A stretch of 35,291 bases of DNA. It comes from Flavobacteriales bacterium. Lineage in GTDB: Bacteria > Bacteroidota > Bacteroidia > Flavobacteriales_D > Crocinitomicaceae. The stretch is from NCBI GenBank assembly GCA_947475095.1, contig CANJLG010000026.1, forward strand, positions 1-35,291, written 5' to 3'. The notes beneath the pieces are model-generated. The model did no database searches and had not been told where the DNA came from. It was given only the letters and a program-made list of their open reading frames with translations. Below are positions 24,129 to 32,936 of the stretch, piece after piece (the first letter of the stretch is position 1; every line of letters begins with the position of its first letter). The translations under genes were made by a program, and so were the position numbers.

Positions 24129-27100
24129 TTATTGCTTAACGACTTGTAATGGTTGGTATCCTTTAAATTTAATCCAGTAAAGGCCAGTTGTCATGCCGAA
24201 TAAGTTAATGTTTTTATCAGATAATAACTTGCCAACCAAGATGATTCTGCCTTGTGCATCTGTTAATTCATAGTCTGTTCCCTCATTGATATCTCCAGAA
24301 AAATAAACATAATCAAAGGTAGGATTCGGATAAAGATTTAGTGAAGGACCCTTAGCTTCTTCAACTCCCATGTAATTTATAGTAACACAAGCTGAAGTAG
24401 ATGAACCGCATGAATTGCTCGCTGTAACCGCAAACTGTCCATTTAAATTTGGAACATACAAGGTGTCAGTTTCGTCGCTAATTGGGAATCCAGAATTACA
24501 GAAAATCCACTGGAAAGAGGTGTTGGCTTGCCCGTTGGTAAATAATTCTCCGCCACTAACTGTTACTATAGGTGTACTTAAAGGTGTATCCAAGGTAAGG
24601 TTCAGTGTAATCAAAGAGTCACAACCAAAGGCATTTGGAATGGTTTGGCTATAGGTTCCGCTTTGATTGTATGTCTGTCCGTTTAGTACATAGGAATTAC
24701 AGGCTAGTGCTGTTACAGTGGAACTACTTGCTGAATTAACGTAAACGGTTACTTGATCTGTACCCGTGCAGCCAAAACCATCGACTCCACTCACACTATA
24801 TACTCCAGTGGCGGTAGGTACGAATCCTTGTCCATTTTGTACGCCATTTGACCAAGTATACGTATTTGCTCCTTGTCCTGATAAAATTACCGTTTCTCCT
24901 GTGCAACTCATCACATCTGGGCCAGCATTAACAGTTAGAATTGGATTGATAGTTACTGTGGTTTGTGCTGTATTTGAACATCCATTAGCATTTGTACCAG
25001 TTACTGTATAGGTTGTGGTGGCAGAAGGGGTGAAAGCCACTCCATTGCTCACACTGTTGTTCCATGAATAGCTTGCGGCACCTGAACCACTTAAGGTTAC
25101 TGATGCACCTGGACAGATAGTTTGGTTACTGCCTGCACTTACTGTTGGTAAAGCATTTAGGATCACTTGTACCTGTGCTGTATTGCTGCATCCGTTACTT
25201 GCCGTTCCAGTTACTGTGTAGGTTGTTGTAGCACTTGGCGTAAACGGTAATCCATTGCTTATACCATTGTTCCAGCTGTAAAAAAGGGCTCCTGAACCAT
25301 TCAAGGTAACAGCTGTTCCTGGGCATACACTCTGATTACTACCTGCTGTTACTACTGGAAGTGTATTAACAATGACCGTCATTTGAGCCGTATTAACACA
25401 GCCATTTCCATTCGTTCCTGTTACAGTGTAAGTAGTCGTTGAAGTTGCCGTAAAAGGAACACCGTTGCTGATGTTGTTGTTCCAACTGTAGCTTGTAGCA
25501 CCTGAACCAGCCAAAGTAACGGTAGTTCCTGAACAAACTGTTTGGTTATTACCGGCACTTGTAACTGGTAAAGGGTTAACAATAACTTGTACTTGATCTG
25601 TATCGATACAACCATTGATATCTGTTCCGGTTACGGTATAGGTCGCGGTGTTTGATGGCGTAAAGGCCACACCATCGTTGATGCTGTTATCCCAACTATA
25701 GGTCACCGCACCTGTACCACTCAAGGTCACTGCAGTGCCGATACAAACTGTTTGGCTATTTCCAGCAATCACGATAGGTAAGGCATTAACCACCACTTGT
25801 ACTGTATCTGTATTGGTACATCCATTGGCATCTGTTCCAACTACTGTATAGTTATTGGTTGCTGTTGGCGTAAAGGCCACACCATCGTTTATGCTGTTAT
25901 CCCAACTATAGCTTACTGCTCCTGAACCACTTAAAGTTACTGCAGTACCAGCACAAACGGTTTGGTTGATTCCTGCAATGACAATTGGTAAGGCATTAAC
26001 AACTACTTGGACTTGATCTGTATTAGTGCATCCGTTGGCATCTGTTCCAACTACTGTATAGTTATTGGTTGCTGTTGGCGTAAAGGCCACACCATCGTTT
26101 ATGCTGTTATCCCAACTGTAGCTTACTGCTCCTGAACCACTCAAGGTTACTGCAGTTCCTGCACACAATGTTTGGTTGATTCCTGCATTGACATTCGGCA
26201 AGGCGTTAACCACTACTTGTACTTGATCTGTATTGGTACACCCGTTGCCATCTGTTCCAACTACTGTGTAGGTATTGGTAGCGGTAGGGGTAAAGGCAAC
26301 ACCGTTACTGATGTTATTGTCCCATACATAGGTAGATGCTCCACTTCCACTAACCGTTGCAGTATTTTGAGCACACAAGGTTTGATCTGGGCCAGCATTC
26401 ACGATTGGCAATGCGTTAACCGTGATTGTTGTATTGGCTGTCCCGGTACAACCGATGCCATAGCTTGCAGTTACCGTGTAGGTTTCTGTTGCGCTTGGAG
26501 TGGCTGAAACCACGGCACCATTCGTTGTGCTTAAGTTGTTGCTTGGCGCCCACGTGTAGTTGCTTCCGTTAGAAGCAGTTAGAGTCGCTATGTCGTTGAT
26601 ACAAATCACCGAGTTGGCAGGTACTATTGCTATTGGGTTTTCGTCTATGTTGGCCGATACAGTAGAAGTAACAACAGCCCCACATGCATCACTAACAGTC
26701 AGTTGCAAGATTGCATCTGTGTTAACTACTGCTGTTGGATTTGAAATGTTTGCGGCGGATAAGGTTACAGAACCACTAAGTACAGTCCAAGCGTAGGCAT
26801 AAGGCGCTCCACCGTTGGTTGCAGTACTGCTTAGGTTGAAGGTAGATCCAGGACAAGGGATGTTAACAGCTCCACCTGTGATGTTGACTAAATAGTCTTC
26901 GGTTTCACCCCAACTTTGAATAGTACAAGGGGTGATGTTATCACCGGAGATGCTTTCTTGGTTCACAACACGCATTCTGGTTTGTCCGCCAACCGCTGTT
27001 GCCGGCACAGTAACACTGATAGGAACAGCAGTAGCTGGCACACAGTTTAAGTTAGCCACGGGACCATTGGTAAATACTTTTTCTCCAACATCTGTAAAGT

Positions 27101-30100
27101 CACCATCTTGGTTGAAGTCAATGAATACAGCCAAACCACTGGTGTAATTAAAGCTACCACATGAACCTACGGTTACCGATCCAGTTGTGGTTGATCCAGC
27201 CGCTAAGTTAGGAATCGCAGGAGCTCCTGCTCCAGAAGTAAAGTTTGAATATGTTTCTAAGGCAGACCCTGGGCCTCCCGCTAAGGTAGTACAAGTACTG
27301 GAATTATTCATGCTTCCAAGTGATACATTGAAGATTTCTTCATCGAAGGTATATTGTGCAGCACTTGCGCAATAGCCACTAACAGGTGAAGACGCAGCAG
27401 TTGTAATAATTGGTGTTCCAGCAATGCCAATAGTAATTGCATTGGATGGAGCACTCGAGCAGTTACCGTCATTAACGACTGCAGTGAATGTAGTTGATCC
27501 AGAAATAGGCAAGGTGCTCACCGTTGGGGCGCTTGAATTCCCAGCTACAGCAGGAGACCAAGTATACGAGTAGGTTGCAGTTCCTGTAATATTGACAACG
27601 TAATCCTCCGTTTCTCCATAAGAATAGCTTAGGCAGGGGTCTAGGTTGGTGGTAAAATATGCATCTCTTACCCTCATCCGTGTTGCTCCGCCAAGTGCTG
27701 TACCTGGAACTGTAAACGTGATGGTGCTAGTTGCGGGGAACTGAGGTACATTAAGTACTTCTCCTAATTTTTCTCCGGGATCTGAGAACACACCATTTTG
27801 GTTGTAGTCAATCCATACAGCCATGTTTTGATTGAATGGATAGGTGCCAGAACTTAAAGAAATTGTTTGTGTAGATCCTGCAGCCAAGGATGTTGTGGTG
27901 CTGCCGGTGCTAGGATATAAAGTATAAAACGGAGCGGGCGATCCAAGGGTAACGTTGTTGATGGTTCCTAACTGAACCCTTCCGATGTAATCGTCAAAAA
28001 TAGTTCCTGTAGTGTAGGTAGGCACGCAATAGCTAATTCCTGTAGCTCCTAATTGCACAGATAGGTTTGAAGTTCCTCCCAAACAAACATTATTTAATGA
28101 AGTGGTGATCGTTGGTGCTGTAGGATTTGTTAAAACGGTGATGTTCGTCGTCGCTAAAGCGCCACATTGTAAAGGCCCAACTCCATTATCTGTAGCGGTG
28201 CAAGTTATAGTAGGCTGTACTCCAGAAGTGGACGAAGAGAAATAAACTGTCGACGCACTGCTTCCAGCTACATACGGCACAGTTAAAGCTGCATTTGAAT
28301 ATAATAAGGCCGAAGGAGACCAACTGAAATTGTTAAAACTGCTGGTGCCGGTCGTTACAGCAATTGGAGTTGAACTGTTTTGACACGCTGTAAATCCGGG
28401 CGTAATAGCCAATGTTGGTGCTTGGTTCACTGTAATGGTTACTGGCGTTAGCGCGATGCTTCCACACAAGCCATCTAGTGTTTGTACATAATAGGTTACC
28501 GTATTACTCACCGTTTGTTGTACGCTAGTAAATTGTTGACCAGGAAGTGCTTCCACGTGGACATTATCTATGGCATGTCTTGAAAATCCTGCACCTGTTC
28601 TTGCTTTGAACAATTGCAACCAATTTGCTTTATTTTCATTCAAATAAATGGAAGGTAAGGTAATATTGTTGAAGATGTTGATTCCATTCAAGGTTAGGGT
28701 AACTTGACCAAGGTTATTAATGTTCATATTGAAAGCTACCGGTGATGAGGTGTTTTTCCAAGATATATCATTTGAGTATGCGATGACACCTGTAGTCGTT
28801 GGGGTTTGTTCGTCTACTGTACAATTGTACATTAAATAGATACCTGCAACACTACCTCCGTTTGTGTAGGATACAAATCCTAGCTTCAACTTAGTTCCAG
28901 TTCCATTTTCTGCAGCTGGTGTTGTTGCCGTAGCACTTACGTCATCTCCAAATGAATAAGAGAAACCATCAGCGCCATTATAGCCAAGGGCATCAGAAGG
29001 CGCTACTTGAAAATCAAAGGTGACATTATATGCGTTTGAATTAACGCCAGTAGATCCCAAAAGTAAAGCTCCATTTTGAGAAGCTACATTTTCCGTAAGT
29101 ACACAACGGGCTCCTGAAAGGGCTGCATTTCCGAATAATGTTCCCGTTGTTGAAGTATTAAAATTTTCATTGATTACCCCTTGATATAAGGTTCCATTGA
29201 TTGCTGCTGTATACCAGTTAAAGGTTTGATTTCCTGTACAGGTAGCGCAACTTACACTGGCTTGTGGCACTTGTGGACCACATTGGCTCCAGTTAAGTGC
29301 TGTTGGTGCTGGAGGGGTTGCGATAACAATGACAGGTGTTTGAAAGGTTTGAGAACAGCCGGATAGAGGGTCTTGAATATATACTTGATAATTCGTTGTG
29401 GACAGTGGGCTCTGGACGGTTGTTGGAGTGGATACGGTTACCCCATTGATTTGCCCTGTGGCAGGATTGGGAGTAGGATTCACACTCCAGTTTTGGACGT
29501 AGTTGACAGGTGGAATAAATTTCCAAGCCTGTGGATTAGTTGCCGGAATGGTTGCGGTTTGTGCAGACCAGTAATTCGGCGTGTTGGGCGTTGCTGAACA
29601 GTTTGGTGCTGATGCCCCTATGGTACCATTAGGGCTATTAACACCAATGGATTTAGAATTGGTTGACATGATGTTTGTAGCGACAATATCTACTTGACCT
29701 AAGGTTTCGTATAGAATAACCTGAAAATTAACCGGATTACTTGAAAAATATTGGTTAACAGAATAACTTGCTATAAACTTTCGGTTTGGTGCATATCCAG
29801 ATGTCCAGTATCTTACATTGTTTCCAGGATTTGCGCAATTTAAGTCGTTGGCACATCCGTAAATGGCACCCATCGGATCTACTGTATTTGGAAGGCTGCC
29901 AATGGTAAAGTCACCTAAGCCACCGGCAAAACTACCATTATAGGCTCCAAATTGGAGCACTCCATTGGTACCTACATTGATGGTAGAATAGTTCGTTCCA
30001 AAGAAGTTGAATGAAAAGCCTAGGGGAACATTACTCCATCCTCCGTCATCTAAATTTCCGGATGCCAATCCCACTGCAGCTCCACCGTTGTTGACGAGGT

Positions 30101-32792
30101 ATGTGGCTGTACTTGGAATAGTTTCTGGATTTGGGTTGATGCAAATCGTGGTAAAATTAGATGCGCTAAGCCCTGTTGATAGGCTAGAGGAGGTTCCTCC
30201 ACAAATCGTACTCGGAACTGCTGTTGGTGTTATTGATGGAAAGGAATAGACTCCAAAACTTTGAATCGTTGCCACGCTATTACATCCGCCGGCCGTGGAT
30301 ATCAACTGTATAGCGCTTGTTTGAGTTAGTGTTGCGGTAATGTTACTTCCACTGGTGCTACTTAGACTTGGAGAACCTTGTAGTGCACTCCATACATAGG
30401 TGCCTGAACCACCTGATGCACTCAAGGATACAGTGCCGCCAGTTCCGCAAAATTGGTTTTGTGATGCAGTTATAACGGGTGTAGAGGGTTGCGCTAAGAT
30501 GGTAAATACAGAGGAACTAGTTGCACTACCAGTACCTGTAATTACCGTAATGGTTCCGGTTGCATTGGCTGTTGGCGTGGCTAGAATAGTGCTTGAATTT
30601 ACCACGCTAAAAGATGCGGCATTGATACCTCCAAATTGTACGGCAGTAGTTCCACTTAAATTTGCACCACTAATGCTTACAGGCACATCGGGACAGCCGC
30701 TACTTGGTATAGAGCTGATGGTAGGTGGAGGTGGGCATGATACCCCTGAAACTAATGTGGCACCAACTGAGGCACCTCCATATCCTACATTGTAAACTAG
30801 AGAACCGTTTACGGTCATGTTTACACCAACTTCTGTGGGATAGAATCCACCTGCTGTATATACTAATGCGTAGGTTGAGTTGGTCGGAAAACAGAAGTTA
30901 AGCGTTTGAGAACTTCCTGAGGCCAATGTAATGGTTTGAAATACCGAGCCGTTTACAAGTACGTTCATGCTGGCCCCGTTCCATCCATCCCCGAATTGAT
31001 CGGTCATGGTAATGGAAGCTGCACAGGTATTGACAGAAAAGGAAACCACATTGCTCGTATTGCTTAGTCCGCTAGATGCACAAGTTGTAGTAAGTTGGTA
31101 GTAGGTATTTGCCGTAGGATTAACGGTGGTTGAAGAAGTGGTAGCGCCATTCGTCCATGGTCCTGTAGCACTTGGGCCCGAGGCCCATTGGTAGGAAATA
31201 CCTGTTCCTGTAGATAAGCCTGATGCTGATAAAGTGGCACTCGCTCCAGAACATCCGTTAGCAATACTAATACTTGCGACACCTGCATTTGGAGTTCCAG
31301 AACAGGAAACCAATTGACTTACCGTAAAACAATAATCTTCTGTTTCACCATAGCTGTAAGCGGTGTGTGCATAGTTCGTTGTGGATGCTGTAAATGCTTC
31401 AATATGCACAACCCTCATCCGTGTAACCCCAACGGTAGCTCCAGCAGGAACCGTGAAAGATCCAGTTACAGTTTGGTTACCAGTTACACTAGCACCTTGT
31501 GAATAAACCTGTTCACCCAAATCTAGCCAGTCACCATCTTGATTCCAATCCAAATAAAGTTGGAAAAACGAACCATAGTTTCCGCCACATGTAGTTTGTG
31601 TTAAACTAAAATTGACTACACTTGATTGCATGGCCGAGGGACCAGTGACCACCCCGGCATAATTGGCATATTGATTTAAAATTGAACCTGGACCAGTAGC
31701 TGCAACCGAACAACTTGATGAATTATTCATGCTTCCAACAGTAACATTGCTAATTTCTTCATCGAAAGTACTCGATGAATAAATAGCGGGGTAGGTAAAG
31801 CAGGTGCATGCTGAAAATGAGGAAATAGTTACGCTATAAGCGGCAGATGTACTTGTAAGTCCACTGGCGCTACAGGTGGTAACCAATTGATATTGTGTAT
31901 TGGTACTTGCGTTAGTTGTTAATGAAGTTGCAGTTGCCCCTGATATAGGGTTCCATGAAGCTCCACCGTTCGTTGAACTTTGCCATTGATAGCTTATTCC
32001 CGTTCCTGAGCTCGCACCAGCAGATGATAAAGTGAAGTTGACACCAGCGCATGCTGAGGTAGCACCTGATATACTTGGTGTATTTGGAGTGCCAGAACAA
32101 GGTCCTGTTGCAGCCTTGGTAAGCATCACATAAGGTTTCGTTGTATTAGCTAAGTTTGTACTTACCCCACAGGCAGAAGACAAATCAACTCTGTAAGAAC
32201 GAGATCCACTTGTTATTCCGGTTTTTGCTTGAACCCCACCATAGGGAGATGCGAATGGATTTGTTGTACCTGTACAAATTTCTACCAATAAATTACTCGT
32301 GCCGTCCCATGTAAATGGAACATCAAATATAATGTCATTATACCCTAAGGCAATACCATAAGTAAATGGATTTTTAACCGTAGTTGTTGCCGTGGCGTTA
32401 TGGGCAGCAGAATTTGTTGCAATGGTATTGGCCATCTTTACAGTGTAGTTTGCCAATGAAACGGAAGATTCAGTTACGTTCCATGCAAGGCGTGTAATTT
32501 GTGATGAACCTGTCATACCTGCTGCATTTAACTCTGCAGCCGTATAGACTACTTGGTACCGTATAGAGCCATAATAACGGCAAATAGGATCTGCGCCACT
32601 CCCATTGGTGTTTCCTGCTAATCCTCCACTTGGAACTACAAAGTGTTGCGTTTGTGCCGAAACACTCCCAATCCCCGCAACTAAAATTGCTAGGGTAAAC
32701 ACGGAAGTTTTTATAAAGTGAGGGATATTGGAAGATAATTTGCTTGAAGATTGGCGCTTATTTCTGCTTGTACAAGGTATCATTTTAGTCAT
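24129..32792 (-). CDS. Giant T9SS-secreted multidomain adhesin-like protein (2887 residues)
   Basis: Predicted cell-surface or released protein. A long signal peptide (1-46, ending GSVSA) leads into a beta-rich N-terminal domain (50-225), Ig-like domains, a first GEVED domain (about 330-490), a GDGWNGA domain (about 590-690), an IPT/TIG-like domain (690-770), a nidogen-like region (about 885-1055; FSFNFFGTNYSTINVGTNGVLQFG) and an L-type-lectin-like domain (about 1205-1412; FDFQV, GADGFSYSF). GEVED domains two and three follow (about 1588-1735, 1805-1970), then eight 70-residue Ig-like repeats (2126-2685), a CDSLITLNLTL domain and a type A sorting domain (LNLYPNPTFDYVYF, ending LQVVKQ). Each 70-residue repeat has two cysteines, probably a disulfide. 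Carbohydrate binding is inferred from the lectin-like domain only. No frameshift is seen. Confidence 0.9.
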   Translation of the reverse strand: MTKMIPCTSRNKRQSSSKLSSNIPHFIKTSVFTLAILVAGIGSVSAQTQHFVVPSGGLAGNTNGSGADPICRYYGSIRYQVVYTAAELNAAGMTGSSQITRLAWNVTESSVSLANYTVKMANTIATNSAAHNATATTTVKNPFTYGIALGYNDIIFDVPFTWDGTSNLLVEICTGTTNPFASPYGGVQAKTGITSGSRSYRVDLSSACGVSTNLANTTKPYVMLTKAATGPCSGTPNTPSISGATSACAGVNFTLSSAGASSGTGISYQWQSSTNGGASWNPISGATATSLTTNASTNTQYQLVTTCSASGLTSTSAAYSVTISSFSACTCFTYPAIYSSSTFDEEISNVTVGSMNNSSSCSVAATGPGSILNQYANYAGVVTGPSAMQSSVVNFSLTQTTCGGNYGSFFQLYLDWNQDGDWLDLGEQVYSQGASVTGNQTVTGSFTVPAGATVGVTRMRVVHIEAFTASTTNYAHTAYSYGETEDYCFTVSQLVSCSGTPNAGVASISIANGCSGASATLSASGLSTGTGISYQWASGPSATGPWTNGATTSSTTVNPTANTYYQLTTTCASSGLSNTSNVVSFSVNTCAASITMTDQFGDGWNGASMNVLVNGSVFQTITLASGSSQTLNFCFPTNSTYALVYTAGGFYPTEVGVNMTVNGSLVYNVGYGGASVGATLVSGVSCPPPPTISSIPSSGCPDVPVSISGANLSGTTAVQFGGINAASFSVVNSSTILATPTANATGTITVITGTGSATSSSVFTILAQPSTPVITASQNQFCGTGGTVSLSASGGSGTYVWSALQGSPSLSSTSGSNITATLTQTSAIQLISTAGGCNSVATIQSFGVYSFPSITPTAVPSTICGGTSSSLSTGLSASNFTTICINPNPETIPSTATYLVNNGGAAVGLASGNLDDGGWSNVPLGFSFNFFGTNYSTINVGTNGVLQFGAYNGSFAGGLGDFTIGSLPNTVDPMGAIYGCANDLNCANPGNNVRYWTSGYAPNRKFIASYSVNQYFSSNPVNFQVILYETLGQVDIVATNIMSTNSKSIGVNSPNGTIGASAPNCSATPNTPNYWSAQTATIPATNPQAWKFIPPVNYVQNWSVNPTPNPATGQINGVTVSTPTTVQSPLSTTNYQVYIQDPLSGCSQTFQTPVIVIATPPAPTALNWSQCGPQVPQASVSCATCTGNQTFNWYTAAINGTLYQGVINENFNTSTTGTLFGNAALSGARCVLTENVASQNGALLLGSTGVNSNAYNVTFDFQVAPSDALGYNGADGFSYSFGDDVSATATTPAAENGTGTKLKLGFVSYTNGGSVAGIYLMYNCTVDEQTPTTTGVIAYSNDISWKNTSSPVAFNMNINNLGQVTLTLNGINIFNNITLPSIYLNENKANWLQLFKARTGAGFSRHAIDNVHVEALPGQQFTSVQQTVSNTVTYYVQTLDGLCGSIALTPVTITVNQAPTLAITPGFTACQNSSTPIAVTTGTSSFNNFSWSPSALLYSNAALTVPYVAGSSASTVYFSSSTSGVQPTITCTATDNGVGPLQCGALATTNITVLTNPTAPTITTSLNNVCLGGTSNLSVQLGATGISYCVPTYTTGTIFDDYIGRVQLGTINNVTLGSPAPFYTLYPSTGSTTTSLAAGSTQTISLSSGTYPFNQNMAVWIDYNQNGVFSDPGEKLGEVLNVPQFPATSTITFTVPGTALGGATRMRVRDAYFTTNLDPCLSYSYGETEDYVVNITGTATYSYTWSPAVAGNSSAPTVSTLPISGSTTFTAVVNDGNCSSAPSNAITIGIAGTPIITTAASSPVSGYCASAAQYTFDEEIFNVSLGSMNNSSTCTTLAGGPGSALETYSNFTSGAGAPAIPNLAAGSTTTGSVTVGSCGSFNYTSGLAVFIDFNQDGDFTDVGEKVFTNGPVANLNCVPATAVPISVTVPATAVGGQTRMRVVNQESISGDNITPCTIQSWGETEDYLVNITGGAVNIPCPGSTFNLSSTATNGGAPYAYAWTVLSGSVTLSAANISNPTAVVNTDAILQLTVSDACGAVVTSTVSANIDENPIAIVPANSVICINDIATLTASNGSNYTWAPSNNLSTTNGAVVSATPSATETYTVTASYGIGCTGTANTTITVNALPIVNAGPDQTLCAQNTATVSGSGASTYVWDNNISNGVAFTPTATNTYTVVGTDGNGCTNTDQVQVVVNALPNVNAGINQTLCAGTAVTLSGSGAVSYSWDNSINDGVAFTPTATNNYTVVGTDANGCTNTDQVQVVVNALPIVIAGINQTVCAGTAVTLSGSGAVSYSWDNSINDGVAFTPTATNNYTVVGTDANGCTNTDTVQVVVNALPIVIAGNSQTVCIGTAVTLSGTGAVTYSWDNSINDGVAFTPSNTATYTVTGTDINGCIDTDQVQVIVNPLPVTSAGNNQTVCSGTTVTLAGSGATSYSWNNNISNGVPFTATSTTTYTVTGTNGNGCVNTAQMTVIVNTLPVVTAGSNQSVCPGTAVTLNGSGALFYSWNNGISNGLPFTPSATTTYTVTGTASNGCSNTAQVQVILNALPTVSAGSNQTICPGASVTLSGSGAASYSWNNSVSNGVAFTPSATTTYTVTGTNANGCSNTAQTTVTINPILTVNAGPDVMSCTGETVILSGQGANTYTWSNGVQNGQGFVPTATGVYSVSGVDGFGCTGTDQVTVYVNSASSSTVTALACNSYVLNGQTYNQSGTYSQTIPNAFGCDSLITLNLTLDTPLSTPIVTVSGGELFTNGQANTSFQWIFCNSGFPISDETDTLYVPNLNGQFAVTASNSCGSSTSACVTINYMGVEEAKGPSLNLYPNPTFDYVYFSGDINEGTDYELTDAQGRIILVGKLLSDKNINLFGMTTGLYWIKFKGYQPLQVVKQ
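24738..26417 (-). repeat. Tandem array of eight 210-bp units coding 70-residue Ig-like repeats
   Basis: The Asn codon of the NALP-type junction recurs at 24735, 24945, 25155, 25365, 25575, 25785, 25995, 26205 and 26415, so every step is exactly 210 bases with no insertion or deletion. The consensus repeat starts NALPxVxAGxNQTVC and ends TGTxxNGCxNTxQVxVxV. Units beginning near 25785 and 25995 are the most alike; an 83-base block (25825-25907 and 26035-26117) is identical. A more divergent 222-base unit precedes the array (to 26639). Confidence 0.95.
26418..27200. repeat. Segment duplicated at 34509-35291 (constant offset 8091)
   Basis: This part of the giant gene (third GEVED domain and following Ig-like domain) aligns without gaps to 34509-35291 at a fixed offset of 8091 bases. 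Over 26881-27200 I count about 13 mismatches in 320 bases; similarity falls toward 26418. The right copy continues past the window edge. Confidence 0.93.
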
Positions 32793-32900
32793 AATTAAAA
32801 ATTTAATTTTAATGTAAATTCGTTTTTTTTATCTCTTTATGTATTAAAGTTTTCTCAGTAGATTAAAAGAACAGCATTCTTTTTTTGCTGAGGTGAATAA

Positions 32901-32929
32901 AAAAAGGCTCCCAATTAGGGAGCCTTTTT
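32901..32929. terminator. Strong bidirectional terminator downstream of the partial giant gene
   Basis: Perfect 12-base stem (32901-32912 with 32918-32929) around a 5-base loop, with A and T runs on both sides. It lies eight bases after the stop codon of the minus-strand partial gene and upstream of the 2887-residue gene, separating the two transcripts. Confidence 0.9.
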
Positions 32930-32936
32930 TATGTTC

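Noticed and set aside
24738..26417. Regular repeats considered as a CRISPR array
   Set aside because: The 210-base period is fully coding in one frame and the units are repeats throughout, without short direct repeats and unique spacers.
32793..32900. Promoter of the 2887-residue gene
   Set aside because: No TAnnTTTG box is visible upstream on the minus strand; the region is AT-rich with T runs and I cannot place a promoter.
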